DNA from: Bacillus salipaludis
GTDB lineage: Bacteria; Bacillota; Bacilli; Bacillales_B; DSM-18226
Assembly: GCF_004358205.1 (NCBI RefSeq)
Contig: NZ_SMYO01000003.1
Location: 496,001-560,000, forward strand
Length of the DNA stretch: 64,000 bases
Reading direction: 5' to 3'
This document shows positions 18,107 to 26,619 of the stretch, piece after piece. A model generated the notes under the pieces. That model was not told where the DNA came from and did not search any database. It was given only the letters and a program-made list of their open reading frames with translations. The number at the start of each line of letters is the position of its first letter. Position 1 is the first letter of the stretch. Both the position numbers and the translations under genes were made by a program.

Positions 18107-19721
18107 GTTTTCTCCCCCTCTCGCTATCTTTAGGAAGATACACAGTAAAAACAGTTCCACTCCCTGGACTGCTTTGTACCTCAATCATTCCACCCATCTC
18201 TATTACAGCCTTTTCTGCATTTGATAGACCAAATCCTCTCGACTCGGTCCCTTCTTTCGTGGTATAACCCTTTTGAAAGAGAAGCGGTATTTCATTTTCA
18301 TTGATTCCCTTACCATTATCTGAAATTTCAAAGATAATGTCACTACCAATATCCGTTGCGAAGAATTTAACGGTAGAAGATTCTAACCCATATACCGCTT
18401 CAAAGGCATTATCGATTAAATTTCCAAGGATGACAATGAGGTTGGAAAGTTTTATATGGTGCGGTAAGTTTTCCAAATAACTATCAGAAGCAATTTCAAA
18501 ATGAATCTTCTTTTCCGATGCTTTTCCCAGCTTTCCTAAGAGTATAGCCTGGATTTTTGTATCTTTAATCTGGTTAAAAACAACAGAATTTTGAAATTGC
18601 AGTGCCTGTGTTTCCAATTGAATCATTTCAATCGCCTGTTGATGTTCGCCCAGCTGAAGCAGACCAAGCAACACGTATAATTTATTGGTAAATTCATGTG
18701 TCTGCGCACGAAGGTCTTCAGAATAACTTTTAACCTCCGATATCGTGTTTAACATTTGCTCAATTTCAGTTTTATCCCGAAATGATGCAACTACGCCAGT
18801 TATTTCATGTTGATTGAAAAGGGGTGTGCAGTTTACAATCACTGTTCGGTCCTTCCAGACCATTTCTTTATCAATTTGAGGTGTTCCTGTTTCTAAAACT
18901 TCATATAAATAGTCTGAAGGAAATAGTCCATCCACCTTCATGAGTCTTACTGAACCATGAATATTTAGGAGTTTTTTGGCTGGTTGATTCATCATCGTGA
19001 TGAACCCTTTTTGATTGATTGCCAAAATCCCTTCTTTCACCGCATGTAATACTGCGTTTTTTTCTTTATAAAGCCAGGCAATTTCATAGGGTTCAAGCCC
19101 CATTGTATCCTTACGAATATTCCTCCCTAGTAAAATGCTGGCAATTAACGAGATGATGAGAGCGAAAACTGCGACATACAGGACCTTGATCACGTTTTTC
19201 ATGATTTGCTGATGGATATCCTCTAGCAAAAATCCTACAGAAACAATCCCAATGATTTCACCTTTTTGATTAAATATAGGTGACTTTCCCCTAATAGATG
19301 GACCGAGTGACCCCTTTGCAGTGGATACATAATATTCTCCCTTTTGAAGGGCTCTTTCGTTATCTCCGCCCCTCATTTTTTTCCCGAGCTTCGATTTTAG
19401 TGGGTGAGAATATCGGTTTCCCTCTTTATTTCCTATTACAACAAATTCAGCACCGGTCTGTTTGCGAATTTTTTCAGCTAGCGGCTCAATGGTTTGCGAT
19501 GGATTTTTTGATTGAAAAGCCTCGATAATAGTCGGTATAAAGGATACCGTTTTTGAAATTTCCAGTGCCATTCTGCCCCGGTTTTCTTCGATTTGCTTAC
19601 TTTCCATGTAGCTGTAAAAAGCCGTCAGCAGCACGATTAATAATAATCCCAGTGACAGTACCAGCCCAAAGATTTTCGTCTGCAGAGATATTTTTATTGT
19701 GTTCAGGCAGGATCCCCCCAT
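18099..19721 (-). CDS. citS: Sensor histidine kinase, CitA/DcuS (CitS) family
   Basis: Senses a di- or tricarboxylate outside the cell and phosphorylates the adjacent regulator. The 540 residues show TM1 (about 16-37), an extracellular Cache/PDC domain with RYSHP (103-107) and SLGPSIRG ligand-contact motifs, TM2 (about 180-198), a cytoplasmic PAS domain (about 220-320), the phosphorylated histidine H342 in RAQTHEFTNKL, and an ATPase domain with NLIDNAFEA, DNGKGI and RGFGLSNA. The annotated ATG has no ribosome binding site. GGGGGGA lies after it and 6 nt before an in-frame CTG (codon 6), which may be the true start. Confidence 0.92.
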   Translation of the reverse strand: MGGSCLNTIKISLQTKIFGLVLSLGLLLIVLLTAFYSYMESKQIEENRGRMALEISKTVSFIPTIIEAFQSKNPSQTIEPLAEKIRKQTGAEFVVIGNKEGNRYSHPLKSKLGKKMRGGDNERALQKGEYYVSTAKGSLGPSIRGKSPIFNQKGEIIGIVSVGFLLEDIHQQIMKNVIKVLYVAVFALIISLIASILLGRNIRKDTMGLEPYEIAWLYKEKNAVLHAVKEGILAINQKGFITMMNQPAKKLLNIHGSVRLMKVDGLFPSDYLYEVLETGTPQIDKEMVWKDRTVIVNCTPLFNQHEITGVVASFRDKTEIEQMLNTISEVKSYSEDLRAQTHEFTNKLYVLLGLLQLGEHQQAIEMIQLETQALQFQNSVVFNQIKDTKIQAILLGKLGKASEKKIHFEIASDSYLENLPHHIKLSNLIVILGNLIDNAFEAVYGLESSTVKFFATDIGSDIIFEISDNGKGINENEIPLLFQKGYTTKEGTESRGFGLSNAEKAVIEMGGMIEVQSSPGSGTVFTVYLPKDSERGRKLE

Positions 19722-19849
19722 ACAAAAATGCGAATTCTATTCTACATTATAGCGGTATTTTGGGGAGTTTTCCTTTTTGAAAAGTTATTTATCCTTATTG
19801 ATGTTTCGTAGATTTTGTTTTTCATGAACACAATTTCGTTATTTACTGA

Positions 19850-19876
19850 ACATAAAAAGGGATAAATCATATAATA
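19850..19876 (+). promoter_or_regulatory. Sigma-K-type promoter candidate for the GerPF-like gene
   Basis: CATATAATA at 19868-19876 fits the sigma-K -10 pattern CATAnnnTA, with AC at 19850-19851 about 16 nt upstream as the short -35 element. It lies 32 bp before the start codon. Confidence 0.5.
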
Positions 19877-19908
19877 AATAATAGTACCGAGGAATGGAGG
19901 AAATTTGA

Positions 19909-20157
19909 ATGCCTTCAGTCATTAATTTAGGAGTATTAAATGTTAACACTCCCCAACAAAACGCCAATGTATCAATCGGCGAATCCATTATTACAGGGAT
20001 GGATTCCAACAGAAAATTTAATCAAGGTTTTGGTAGTACCTTTGGCTTTTTTAATGTCCTTACACTAAATGTCGCGAATAATTTGGATAACTTGGATGGA
20101 ATTGATGGAGTAATCTTTGACCAAGATATAAAACCAAATTTTGGTGCAAATATATAA
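19909..20157 (+). CDS. GerPA/GerPF family spore germination-like protein
   Basis: An 82-residue protein starting MPSVINLGVLNVNTP, with the family layout: a short beta-strand start, IGESIITGMDSNRKFNQG in the middle, an Asn-rich strand, and a DG(I)DGVIFDQDIKPN tail that recalls the DPDxID ending of GerPF. The ATG has GGAGG 8 nt upstream. GerP proteins sit in the spore coat or inner coat and let germinants reach their receptors. This is a divergent member and is the first of five such genes packed within 1.8 kb. Exact role unknown. Confidence 0.75.
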   Translation: MPSVINLGVLNVNTPQQNANVSIGESIITGMDSNRKFNQGFGSTFGFFNVLTLNVANNLDNLDGIDGVIFDQDIKPNFGANI

Positions 20158-20166
20158 ATTTCAAAA

Positions 20167-20195
20167 GAAAAAAACCTTTCATGAAAGGTTTTTTT
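20167..20195. terminator. Bidirectional terminator
   Basis: A-tract, AACCTTT, CATG, AAAGGTT and T-tract. It lies between convergent genes, and the stop codon of the minus-strand gene is inside its stem. Confidence 0.85.
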
Positions 20196-20457
20196 CCGCT
20201 TTATCAGTTGGAGCTTTATCCATTTTATCACTAGGCTTCTTTTTATTCTGATCCTCCTGCATAGTAGTTAACGAAGCTCTTGAATGAGATAAATTATTTC
20301 GGTCCCCGTGGATGTTTCCTAACCCCTGGCTATGTTTTTTATTGCTTTTAAAATCGTCGATAAAATTATTTCCGATACTAAAACATGACGCCTCACCAAT
20401 ACTCCCGATTTTGATGGTTCCGATATGAACTGATGGAGATAAAAAAGAGGAGCCCAT
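20179..20457 (-). CDS. GerPF-like small spore protein with charged tail (92 aa)
   Basis: The first 60 residues show the GerPA/GerPF-like pattern (VHIGTIKIGSIGEASCFSIG, FKSNKKHSQGLGNIHGDRN). The last 30 are a Lys/Asp/Asn-rich tail (KKKPSDKMDKAPTDKAEKN) not found in classical GerPF. It begins 3 bp after the preceding small gene on the same strand and has GGGGGAGG upstream, so the two are co-transcribed. A spore role is inferred from family and neighbours only. Confidence 0.65.
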   Translation of the reverse strand: MGSSFLSPSVHIGTIKIGSIGEASCFSIGNNFIDDFKSNKKHSQGLGNIHGDRNNLSHSRASLTTMQEDQNKKKPSDKMDKAPTDKAEKNLS

Positions 20458-20460
20458 CGT

Positions 20461-20658
20461 TTAATCAGCCTCCCCCTTCTCTTTGTTGTTTACCCATAAA
20501 TTGTCCATCATTAAATTTTCTTTACCTGACAACGTTCCAATTACTTCAGTAACAGTCTGATCGCTTCGAAATTTTTTAATCATATTCTTTTCCCCTAAAA
20601 ATACACCAGCAGAATTTTTCATACTTGCTATAGTTACATGGTCAAAACGAATATTCAT
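20461..20658 (-). CDS. GerPA/PF-like small protein (65 aa)
   Basis: A 65-residue protein with the same repeat pattern as its neighbours: FDHVTIASMKNSAGVFLGEKN followed by a Thr/Gly/Asn strand (VIGTLSGKENLMMDNLWVNN). AAGGGGA lies 8 nt before the ATG. It is the first gene of a two-gene minus-strand unit with the 92-aa protein. It closely resembles one half of the two-domain protein encoded divergently at about 20.8 kb. Confidence 0.65.
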   Translation of the reverse strand: MNIRFDHVTIASMKNSAGVFLGEKNMIKKFRSDQTVTEVIGTLSGKENLMMDNLWVNNKEKGEAD

Positions 20659-20745
20659 CCGCTAATCCCCTTTTTCCATTTTTATCAGCCTATTCCGTTA
20701 CTGATGAGATGACACAAACCACCATTAAAAAAGTGGGCATTTATC

Positions 20746-20773
20746 ACATTATTTACATCCAGGTCATACTGTA
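20746..20773 (+). promoter_or_regulatory. Sigma-K-type promoter candidate
   Basis: CATACTGTA at 20765-20773 fits the sigma-K -10 pattern CATAnnnTA, and AC at 20746-20747 (in CACA) is at the expected distance of about 16 nt. It lies 29 bp before the start of the two-domain GerPF-like gene. Confidence 0.55.
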
Positions 20774-20802
20774 AAGCAGAAATGAAAAAATGTGGTGAGA
20801 AA

Positions 20803-21309
20803 ATGTTAAAATCTTCACAATTTCAATTTACAGGGAATATTAATGTCCAAACCATGGAGAGGCAGGCAGGAATCTTTATCGCTGAAAAAAATACGGCGGT
20901 TGGCTGGAATGCGCACGGGAAGGAAAATAAAGTTTTTGGTGATGTTAGCGGGGAATGTAATATTCTCTTGCATAATATCTCAATTTTGAATGACCCGGAT
21001 TTTATTGATACGCCGATCGATGACCGGGATATCAATTTTTCATTTGAGACTCCTGGTAATGAAAACGAATCGAATATTAGCCTTGATTCTGTTAATGTGA
21101 CAACGATGCTCAATAATTCCTCCCTGCTCGTCGGGAAAGGTCAGATAAATGGAATAGATGCTAATCAAAAACAAAATGTCTCACACGGTAATACTTATGG
21201 AAATATGAATCATATTACTAAAAATTTAAGTATCAATAATGACCCGGATATGATTGATGCAATAATAGATGATCAAGATATCAAAATCGCCAATACCAAT
21301 TGGGATTAA
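20803..21309 (+). CDS. Two-domain GerPA/GerPF-like protein (internal duplication)
   Basis: A 168-residue protein made of two tandem copies of the GerPF-like unit. Copy 1 runs from FTGNINVQTMERQAGIFIAE to DPDFIDTPIDDRDI; copy 2 runs from ISLDSVNVTTMLNNSSLLVG to DPDMIDAIIDDQDI. Both end in the same DPDxIDxxIDDxDI signature. I prefer the ATG at 20803, which has GGTGA just upstream; an ATG 21 bp earlier lacks a ribosome binding site. A sigma-K-like promoter precedes it. It is probably a late mother-cell (coat) protein. The duplication differs from ordinary 70- to 80-residue GerPA/PF proteins. Confidence 0.72.
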   Translation: MLKSSQFQFTGNINVQTMERQAGIFIAEKNTAVGWNAHGKENKVFGDVSGECNILLHNISILNDPDFIDTPIDDRDINFSFETPGNENESNISLDSVNVTTMLNNSSLLVGKGQINGIDANQKQNVSHGNTYGNMNHITKNLSINNDPDMIDAIIDDQDIKIANTNWD

Positions 21310-21720
21310 TCAGAATTTATTTTGAAAACGATACCCTTTTGGAGTTTTCATTATTTTTTGTTCATCATCGGAAGCAGTTTCTACCATTGCTTCCTTTTCG
21401 TTTTCTTTCTCTATTTTTTGAATTATGGATTTGGCTAATTCTTCTGTCCCACTAATATTATTACCAATTAATAATTTTCCGCTTAATTCGTCAATTTCAA
21501 TATTCTCAAGCTGAAAATTAATGTTCTCTAGATGATCAATTTGTACATGTTCAAGGTGGATATTTCCACCTTGTTTTTCTTTTTTCTCTTCTTTGACTTT
21601 CTCCTGTTGTTGTTTTTCAAGGAGCTCAATAATTCGATCCAGTTTCATAAGAATATGGGGTAAATGGAGGGATGGCTGCTTTTCTTTCGGTTTTTTTTTA
21701 AAAGAAAAAAATTTAAACAT
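21310..21720 (-). CDS. GerPC-like coiled-coil protein
   Basis: A 136-residue protein with a basic N-terminus, a coiled-coil (LPHILMKLDRIIELLEKQQQEKVKEEKK split near 20-48), and a beta-rich part NIHLEHVQIDHLENINFQLE followed by IDELSGKLLIGN. The ELSG-L-IG stretch resembles the C-terminal part of GerPC, which is longer (about 200 residues). GGGGGGAG lies 5 nt before the ATG; an in-frame TTG directly before it is an alternative. It ends exactly where the convergent two-domain gene ends, with no spacer. It may organise the neighbouring GerPF-like proteins. Confidence 0.62.
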   Translation of the reverse strand: MFKFFSFKKKPKEKQPSLHLPHILMKLDRIIELLEKQQQEKVKEEKKEKQGGNIHLEHVQIDHLENINFQLENIEIDELSGKLLIGNNISGTEELAKSIIQKIEKENEKEAMVETASDDEQKIMKTPKGYRFQNKF

Positions 21721-21778
21721 CAACTCCCCCCTTGTTGATAAACCCTTTGTTAAAACTTATGCAAAAGATAAAGGATTA

Positions 21779-22606
21779 TTAGTAGTTGTTACTAATGTTC
21801 ACGGTACGATAATAACGTGACAACTCTACCACCATCGCCCCCATTCTTTCATTTTCAGGAGTAATTACTCGGTCTATCCCTTCTTCCCTTAAAGCCTCTT
21901 GAGTGACCTTTCCAACAGCAACAGCATGAGTATTAAACTCGAAGGCCTTCAAGATTCCATCAACGCTTCCCATTCTTTTTGCAAAATCAAAGAGAGAACG
22001 GACTTGATTTGCGGTTGTAAAACATACGGCATCTAGCTTATCTGTTAACAACTCATCACAGATTGTTGTAATGGTTTCTGCCTCGGGGGCAATATGTTTA
22101 TAGGGTAGAAGTTTAGTGACAATAGCTCCCCTATCCTCCAGAAACTTGGTTAGTTTCGGAGCTTGTTCACCATGGAGCTGAACCATCACTCTTTTATTGA
22201 AGAAATCAAATCCTTCTAGTGATTGAATTAATCCCCGAGTTGTCCCATCCTGATCTACGGCTAAAGGGTTAACCCCAAGCTCTTTTAATGCTGATAAGGT
22301 TTTATAACCTCTAGAAGCCGCTTTGGCCAGACGAATAACCTGTAAAAACTCGTTTTCAACATCCAATTTTTTAGCCAATTCATATAGAGTGTTTGTGCCC
22401 ATACCTGTTGTAAAAATCACCCAATCTGCTCCGTCACGAACAAACCTTTTTAAATCCGGCTCCACTTCCTTTTCCGATAAAAGAACCGTTCCTTGTAATG
22501 ACCGTACAAGCGGGATACCGCCTTGTTTTTTAATAAGCATGCTGATTTCTTCTGTTTTCCTTGATCCAGTAATGGCAATACGCTTTCCCATTAAATCTTT
22601 TTCCAT
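21779..22606 (-). CDS. hemD: Uroporphyrinogen-III synthase family protein
   Basis: Closes hydroxymethylbilane to uroporphyrinogen III in haem, sirohaem and cobalamin synthesis. The 275 residues show the two-lobe HemD pattern, with GKRIAITGSRKTEEI at the start, FTTGMGTNTLYELA near 65, and AVCFTTANQVRSLFDFAK and AVAVGKVTQEALREEGI in the C-terminal lobe. AGAGGA lies 7 nt before the ATG. It stands alone here and not in a hemAXCDBL operon, so it may be a second copy serving another tetrapyrrole, for example sirohaem for sulfite reduction. That is inference. Confidence 0.85.
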   Translation of the reverse strand: MEKDLMGKRIAITGSRKTEEISMLIKKQGGIPLVRSLQGTVLLSEKEVEPDLKRFVRDGADWVIFTTGMGTNTLYELAKKLDVENEFLQVIRLAKAASRGYKTLSALKELGVNPLAVDQDGTTRGLIQSLEGFDFFNKRVMVQLHGEQAPKLTKFLEDRGAIVTKLLPYKHIAPEAETITTICDELLTDKLDAVCFTTANQVRSLFDFAKRMGSVDGILKAFEFNTHAVAVGKVTQEALREEGIDRVITPENERMGAMVVELSRYYRTVNISNNY

Positions 22607-22771
22607 CTATGTATCCTCTTTTCAAGTATGTATTTAATGAAATTATATCTAGAAAGTATGCTGTTGACCAAACAATAAATCCGAAGTATAATACAAACAT
22701 AAGTTTAATTTACAAACAAAAGTTTAAAAAGATTATCTGCTAATCTTATTACATCTTAGGGGGAGCATATT

Positions 22772-23836
22772 TTGAAAAAGCGTAAAATCGGAATGGCCTT
22801 ATCGCTTGTACTCGCAGCTGGTACACTATTAGGAGCCTGTGGAAAAAGCAATGAGACCGAAACTGCGAAAGGAAAAACCTTCTCAGTAGCAATGGTTACG
22901 GATATCGGTGGTGTCGATGATAAATCCTTTAACCAGTCTTCTTGGGAAGGGCTTAAAAACTTCGGTAAAAAAAATGGTCTGACAAAAGGTAAAGGCGGCT
23001 ATGATTACCTTCAATCCCAATCAGATGCAGATTATACTACAAACCTAAATACACTTGTTCGTCAAGGGTTTGATCTGGTATATGGGATTGGTTTCTTAAT
23101 GCCAAATGCGGTAGAAGCAATTGCAAAGCAGCAAAAAAATACTGAATTTGCCATCGTTGATGCTGAGGTTAAACAACCCAACGTTGCTAGTATTCTTTTT
23201 AAAGAGCAAGAGGCAGGATTCCTTGCAGGTATAGCGGCTGCACTTTCAACAAAATCTAACCATATTGGATTTATTGGCGGGATGAAAATCCCTGTGACCG
23301 AACGATTCGAATCTGGTTACTTAGCTGGAGTAAAGGCTGCAAATCCTACAGTGAAAGTCGATGTTCAATATGCAGGTGCTTTTGACAAAGCTGAGGTTGG
23401 ACAAGCCATCGCTGCTAAAATGTATTCAACAGGCGCGGATGTAATTTTTCACGCTGCAGGAGCCACAGGTGTTGGTGTATTCAAAGAAGCCAATGATTTA
23501 AAGAAAAAAGACCCCAACAAACAAATTTGGGTAATTGGGGTTGACCGTGACCAAGCCGATATGGGACCGGATGTCGTTCTTACATCCGCTCTTAAGCGCG
23601 TTGATGTAGCAGTCCAAGACCTTTCTCAGAAAGCCAAGGATGGAAATTTCCCTGGCGGAAAGGTTACGTTATACGGTTTAACTGAAGATGGTGTCGGCTT
23701 AGCACCAATCAATGAAAAAGCTGCTAACAAAACAAATATTGATGCAGCTGTAAAAGAATGGGTAAAAAAAATAAAAGACGGTAAAGTAAAAGTTCCTGAA
23801 AATCAGAAAGAATTAAAAACCTTTAATCCAAAATAA
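22772..23836 (+). CDS. BMP family nucleoside-binding lipoprotein
   Basis: A substrate-binding lipoprotein of the Bmp/Med/NupN family, 354 residues, starting at TTG with AGGGGGAG upstream. A signal peptide with the lipobox LGAC puts the modified cysteine near residue 23. The family motifs [20 protein letters not shown] and [17 protein letters not shown] are present. Relatives bind purine nucleosides for ABC importers. No permease or ATPase gene is adjacent. It is followed within 30 bp by psuK and psuG, so I infer that it captures pseudouridine or a mixture of nucleosides and uses a transporter encoded elsewhere. Confidence 0.85.
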   Translation: MKKRKIGMALSLVLAAGTLLGACGKSNETETAKGKTFSVAMVTDIGGVDDKSFNQSSWEGLKNFGKKNGLTKGKGGYDYLQSQSDADYTTNLNTLVRQGFDLVYGIGFLMPNAVEAIAKQQKNTEFAIVDAEVKQPNVASILFKEQEAGFLAGIAAALSTKSNHIGFIGGMKIPVTERFESGYLAGVKAANPTVKVDVQYAGAFDKAEVGQAIAAKMYSTGADVIFHAAGATGVGVFKEANDLKKKDPNKQIWVIGVDRDQADMGPDVVLTSALKRVDVAVQDLSQKAKDGNFPGGKVTLYGLTEDGVGLAPINEKAANKTNIDAAVKEWVKKIKDGKVKVPENQKELKTFNPK

Positions 23837-23865
23837 TCGTACTGTTTAGGAACGAGGTGAGTTTT

Positions 23866-24975
23866 GTGCCTGAAAAAATGAATGAGAAAGAACAATTAAT
23901 TTTAGATTTAATCCGAAAGAACCCATACGTTTCCCAGCAAGAACTTGCGGAAATATTAGGATTATCCAGACCCTCTGTTGCGAATATGATTTCCGGTTTA
24001 ACTAAAAAAGGAAAAATTATAGGAAGAGCCTATATTTTAAGTGAATCACAGCATGTAATTTGTATCGGTGGAGCGAATATGGACCGTAAATTCCATATGA
24101 AAGAGAAAGCCCAATTAGGTACATCTAATCCGATTTACGCCACTCATAATGCAGGTGGTGTAGCTAGAAATATAGCAGAAAACCTAGGTCGGATTGGTAT
24201 GGAAGTGGACCTTATCTCAACAAGCGGTGCTGACAAAGACTGGTCTTTTATTGAGGAAGCATCGTCTTTATACATGAATTTGGAAACGGTCACCCAATAT
24301 CCAGAAAAATCTACTGGTTCATACACGGCTGTTCTAGACTCTAACGGAGAATTAATTATTGCTTTGGCAGATATGGAAGTGTACGAAGCAATCACACCTG
24401 AATTACTTCTTAAAAACGATGTTTATTTAAGCCAAGCAAAATGTATAGTGGCGGATTTAAACTGTCCTAAGGAAACCATTCAATTTTTGTGTGATTTCGC
24501 AAAAAGTCATGAAATTCCGATTGTTTTAATACCTGTTTCATCTCCAAAGATGAATCGATTACCAGAAGATTTAGAAGGTGTATCATGGTTAATTACAAAC
24601 TGTGATGAAACGGAAACTTACTTTCATACTGAAATCAAGACTGAAGCGGACTGGAAAAAAGCATTAGAAAATTGGTTATCACTCGGAATATCCAATGTGA
24701 TTATTACGAACGGTAAAGAAGGTTCAATGATCGGTAATAAAGAAGAAGGAATTTTCCATGTCCCTTCAATTGAAATAAAGGAAATCATCGATGTAACAGG
24801 AGCAGGAGACGCCTTCTCTTCTGCTGTTATTTACACCTGGTTAGAGGGGAAATCATTACCCGAGATTGCTAAAGCCGGAAATGTGAATGCTGCAAAAACG
24901 CTTCAAACCCCGTATACCGTCCGTCAGGATTTATCAGCTGAAAAACTACTAAAAGATATGGAGGAATCACCATGA
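23866..24975 (+). CDS. psuK: Pseudouridine kinase with N-terminal HTH
   Basis: Phosphorylates pseudouridine to pseudouridine 5'-phosphate. Residues about 1-55 form a winged helix-turn-helix ([25 protein letters not shown]). The rest is a PfkB/ribokinase-fold domain with GGANMDRKF, the [15 protein letters not shown] motif and the catalytic [11 protein letters not shown] near 300. I start at the GTG at 23866 because GAGGTG lies 6 nt upstream; the GTG nine bases earlier is inside that site. The stop overlaps psuG by 4 bp (ATGA). The HTH suggests that it may also act as a regulator. Confidence 0.88.
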   Translation: MPEKMNEKEQLILDLIRKNPYVSQQELAEILGLSRPSVANMISGLTKKGKIIGRAYILSESQHVICIGGANMDRKFHMKEKAQLGTSNPIYATHNAGGVARNIAENLGRIGMEVDLISTSGADKDWSFIEEASSLYMNLETVTQYPEKSTGSYTAVLDSNGELIIALADMEVYEAITPELLLKNDVYLSQAKCIVADLNCPKETIQFLCDFAKSHEIPIVLIPVSSPKMNRLPEDLEGVSWLITNCDETETYFHTEIKTEADWKKALENWLSLGISNVIITNGKEGSMIGNKEEGIFHVPSIEIKEIIDVTGAGDAFSSAVIYTWLEGKSLPEIAKAGNVNAAKTLQTPYTVRQDLSAEKLLKDMEESP

Positions 24976-25886
24976 AACAATATATTGAATTATCTGAAGA
25001 AGTACGTGCCGCAAAGGAACAAGGAAAACCAATCGTAGCATTAGAATCAACTATTATCTCACATGGTATGCCCTATCCGCAAAATGTCCAAACAGCGCGT
25101 GAAGTGGAACAAATTGTCCGTGATAATGGGGCCGTTCCGGCAACAATTGCAATTGTGGATGGAAAAATTAAAATCGGACTATCCGATGAAGAGTTAGAAA
25201 TGTTCGGTAAAAGCTCAGATGTAGCAAAAGCATCAAGACGTGATTTAGCGTATTTAATTGCAACAAAAAAACTAGGAGCTACAACCGTCGCTGCTACTAT
25301 GATTTGCGCTGAGGCTGCGGGAATTAATATCTTTGTTACCGGCGGTATTGGCGGTGTTCACCGTGGTGCCGAAACGACAATGGATATCTCGGCGGACCTG
25401 GAAGAACTTGGACAAACAAACGTTGCCGTTATTTGCGCCGGTGCAAAGTCGATTCTAGATTTAGGCCTGACAATGGAATATCTTGAAACAAAAGGCGTTC
25501 CGGTAATTGGATATCAAACGGATGTACTTCCTGCCTTTTATACCCGCACTAGTGAATTTGCTCTAAACTTACGTGCTGATGAAGTGGAAACTATTGCCTC
25601 CACATTAAAAGTAAAATGGGATTTGAATCTTAAAGGCGGAGCTGTTATTGCCAACCCAATTCCTGAAGAATATGCCATGGATGAAAAAAAGATTAATAGC
25701 GTAATCGAAACAGCTTTAAAAGAAGCTGATGAAAAACATATTTCCGGTAAAGATGTAACACCTTTCATGCTTGGAAAAGTAAAAGAATTAACCGAAGGAA
25801 AAAGTTTAGATGCAAACATTGCTCTTGTGAAAAACAATGCAGTTGTTGGAGCTAAAATAGCAGTAAGTTTTAATGGAATGAAATAA
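24972..25886 (+). CDS. psuG: Pseudouridine-5'-phosphate glycosidase
   Basis: Splits pseudouridine 5'-phosphate into uracil and ribose 5-phosphate. The 304 residues show the conserved [18 protein letters not shown] (about 20-37), [20 protein letters not shown] near 118-137, [11 protein letters not shown] near 151, [10 protein letters not shown] and [10 protein letters not shown] motifs of the IndA/PsuG family. It is translationally coupled to psuK, and a terminator follows. Together with the upstream lipoprotein it forms a three-gene salvage operon for the modified nucleoside from RNA turnover. Confidence 0.95.
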   Translation: MKQYIELSEEVRAAKEQGKPIVALESTIISHGMPYPQNVQTAREVEQIVRDNGAVPATIAIVDGKIKIGLSDEELEMFGKSSDVAKASRRDLAYLIATKKLGATTVAATMICAEAAGINIFVTGGIGGVHRGAETTMDISADLEELGQTNVAVICAGAKSILDLGLTMEYLETKGVPVIGYQTDVLPAFYTRTSEFALNLRADEVETIASTLKVKWDLNLKGGAVIANPIPEEYAMDEKKINSVIETALKEADEKHISGKDVTPFMLGKVKELTEGKSLDANIALVKNNAVVGAKIAVSFNGMK

Positions 25887-25903
25887 GCTCTTTTAAAGGC
25901 TTC

Positions 25904-25955
25904 AGCTTGCAGGCAAATTCTAGATCCTAGATAAGTCTGCAAGCTTTTTATTTTT
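25904..25955 (+). terminator. Terminator of the psu operon
   Basis: AGCTTGCAG and CTGCAAGCT form a 9-bp stem with a 24-nt loop, followed by a T-tract. Confidence 0.8.
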
Positions 25956-26055
25956 TTGTTATTCGTCGGGTGATTTCATAGAGGTTAGAGTAGTTTTATA
26001 TTTCTTTCAAAAAATAACAAGAAGATTTGAAGAACAAGTTAATCATTTTCTTTCT

Positions 26056-26167
26056 ATCCTTCAGCCGCTCTATTGAAGGCAATTTTCCTCTTTTTTACAT
26101 GACTTTGTCCTTCCAGCACCCTTTGAAGGACACTTCCACTCTTGATCAACAAAAATTTGTCCTTCAA
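26056..26167. repeat. Second, degenerate locus of the 52-nt hairpin repeat
   Basis: CCTTCA...TGAAGG hairpins begin at about 26056 and 26107, and a lone left arm GTCCTTCA lies at 26159. Spacing is 51 and 52 nt, as in the array at 40.0-40.6 kb. The second stem is GTCCTTC / GAAGGAC. It lies between the convergent psuG and thioesterase genes. Confidence 0.75.
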
Positions 26168-26173
26168 ATAACC

Positions 26174-26596
26174 TCACTCACCAATAATCATCACCGAAGA
26201 AACAACACTTGCTGCCTTTTTCTCATTTTGAAATAAATCGGACACGACGTAGGCAACTTTCCTTCCCAATCTTTCCACCCTTGCCTCAACCATGACCTCT
26301 CCCTTTAAAATGGGTCTATGAAAGGTCGTATGCAGGTCAATAGAAGTAAAGCTTTGTTCACCCTTCAACTTAGATGCAACTGCATAGGCCATCATAATGT
26401 CTGCCGCTGATGAAACAAAGCCGCCCATTGCCACACCGAGTCCGTTCATAAACTGCTCATTGACTTTCCAAATGCCCTGTGCGACCCCATCCTCCGCCGA
26501 TGTCACTTCAATTTGCAAAGTCAAATCACATGGAGGTGGTGCAGCGCCATCTGTTACAACCTTCAAAAGATCAAATTCCTTGTTTATTTTCCCCAT
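26174..26596 (-). CDS. PaaI-type hotdog-fold acyl-CoA thioesterase
   Basis: A 140-residue single hotdog domain. The motif FMNGLGVAMGGFVSSAADIMMAYA matches the thioesterase active-site helix of the PaaI/4HBT family, with DLHTTFHRPILKG as the following strand. The ATG at 26596 has AGGAG 7 nt upstream. It follows the nitronate monooxygenase-like gene by 23 bp and both lie downstream of paaX, so it may hydrolyse stalled acyl-CoA intermediates. A second PaaI-like gene occurs at 39.5 kb. Confidence 0.82.
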   Translation of the reverse strand: MGKINKEFDLLKVVTDGAAPPPCDLTLQIEVTSAEDGVAQGIWKVNEQFMNGLGVAMGGFVSSAADIMMAYAVASKLKGEQSFTSIDLHTTFHRPILKGEVMVEARVERLGRKVAYVVSDLFQNEKKAASVVSSVMIIGE

Positions 26597-26619
26597 CCCC
26601 AAACTCCTCTCAAGAACTT

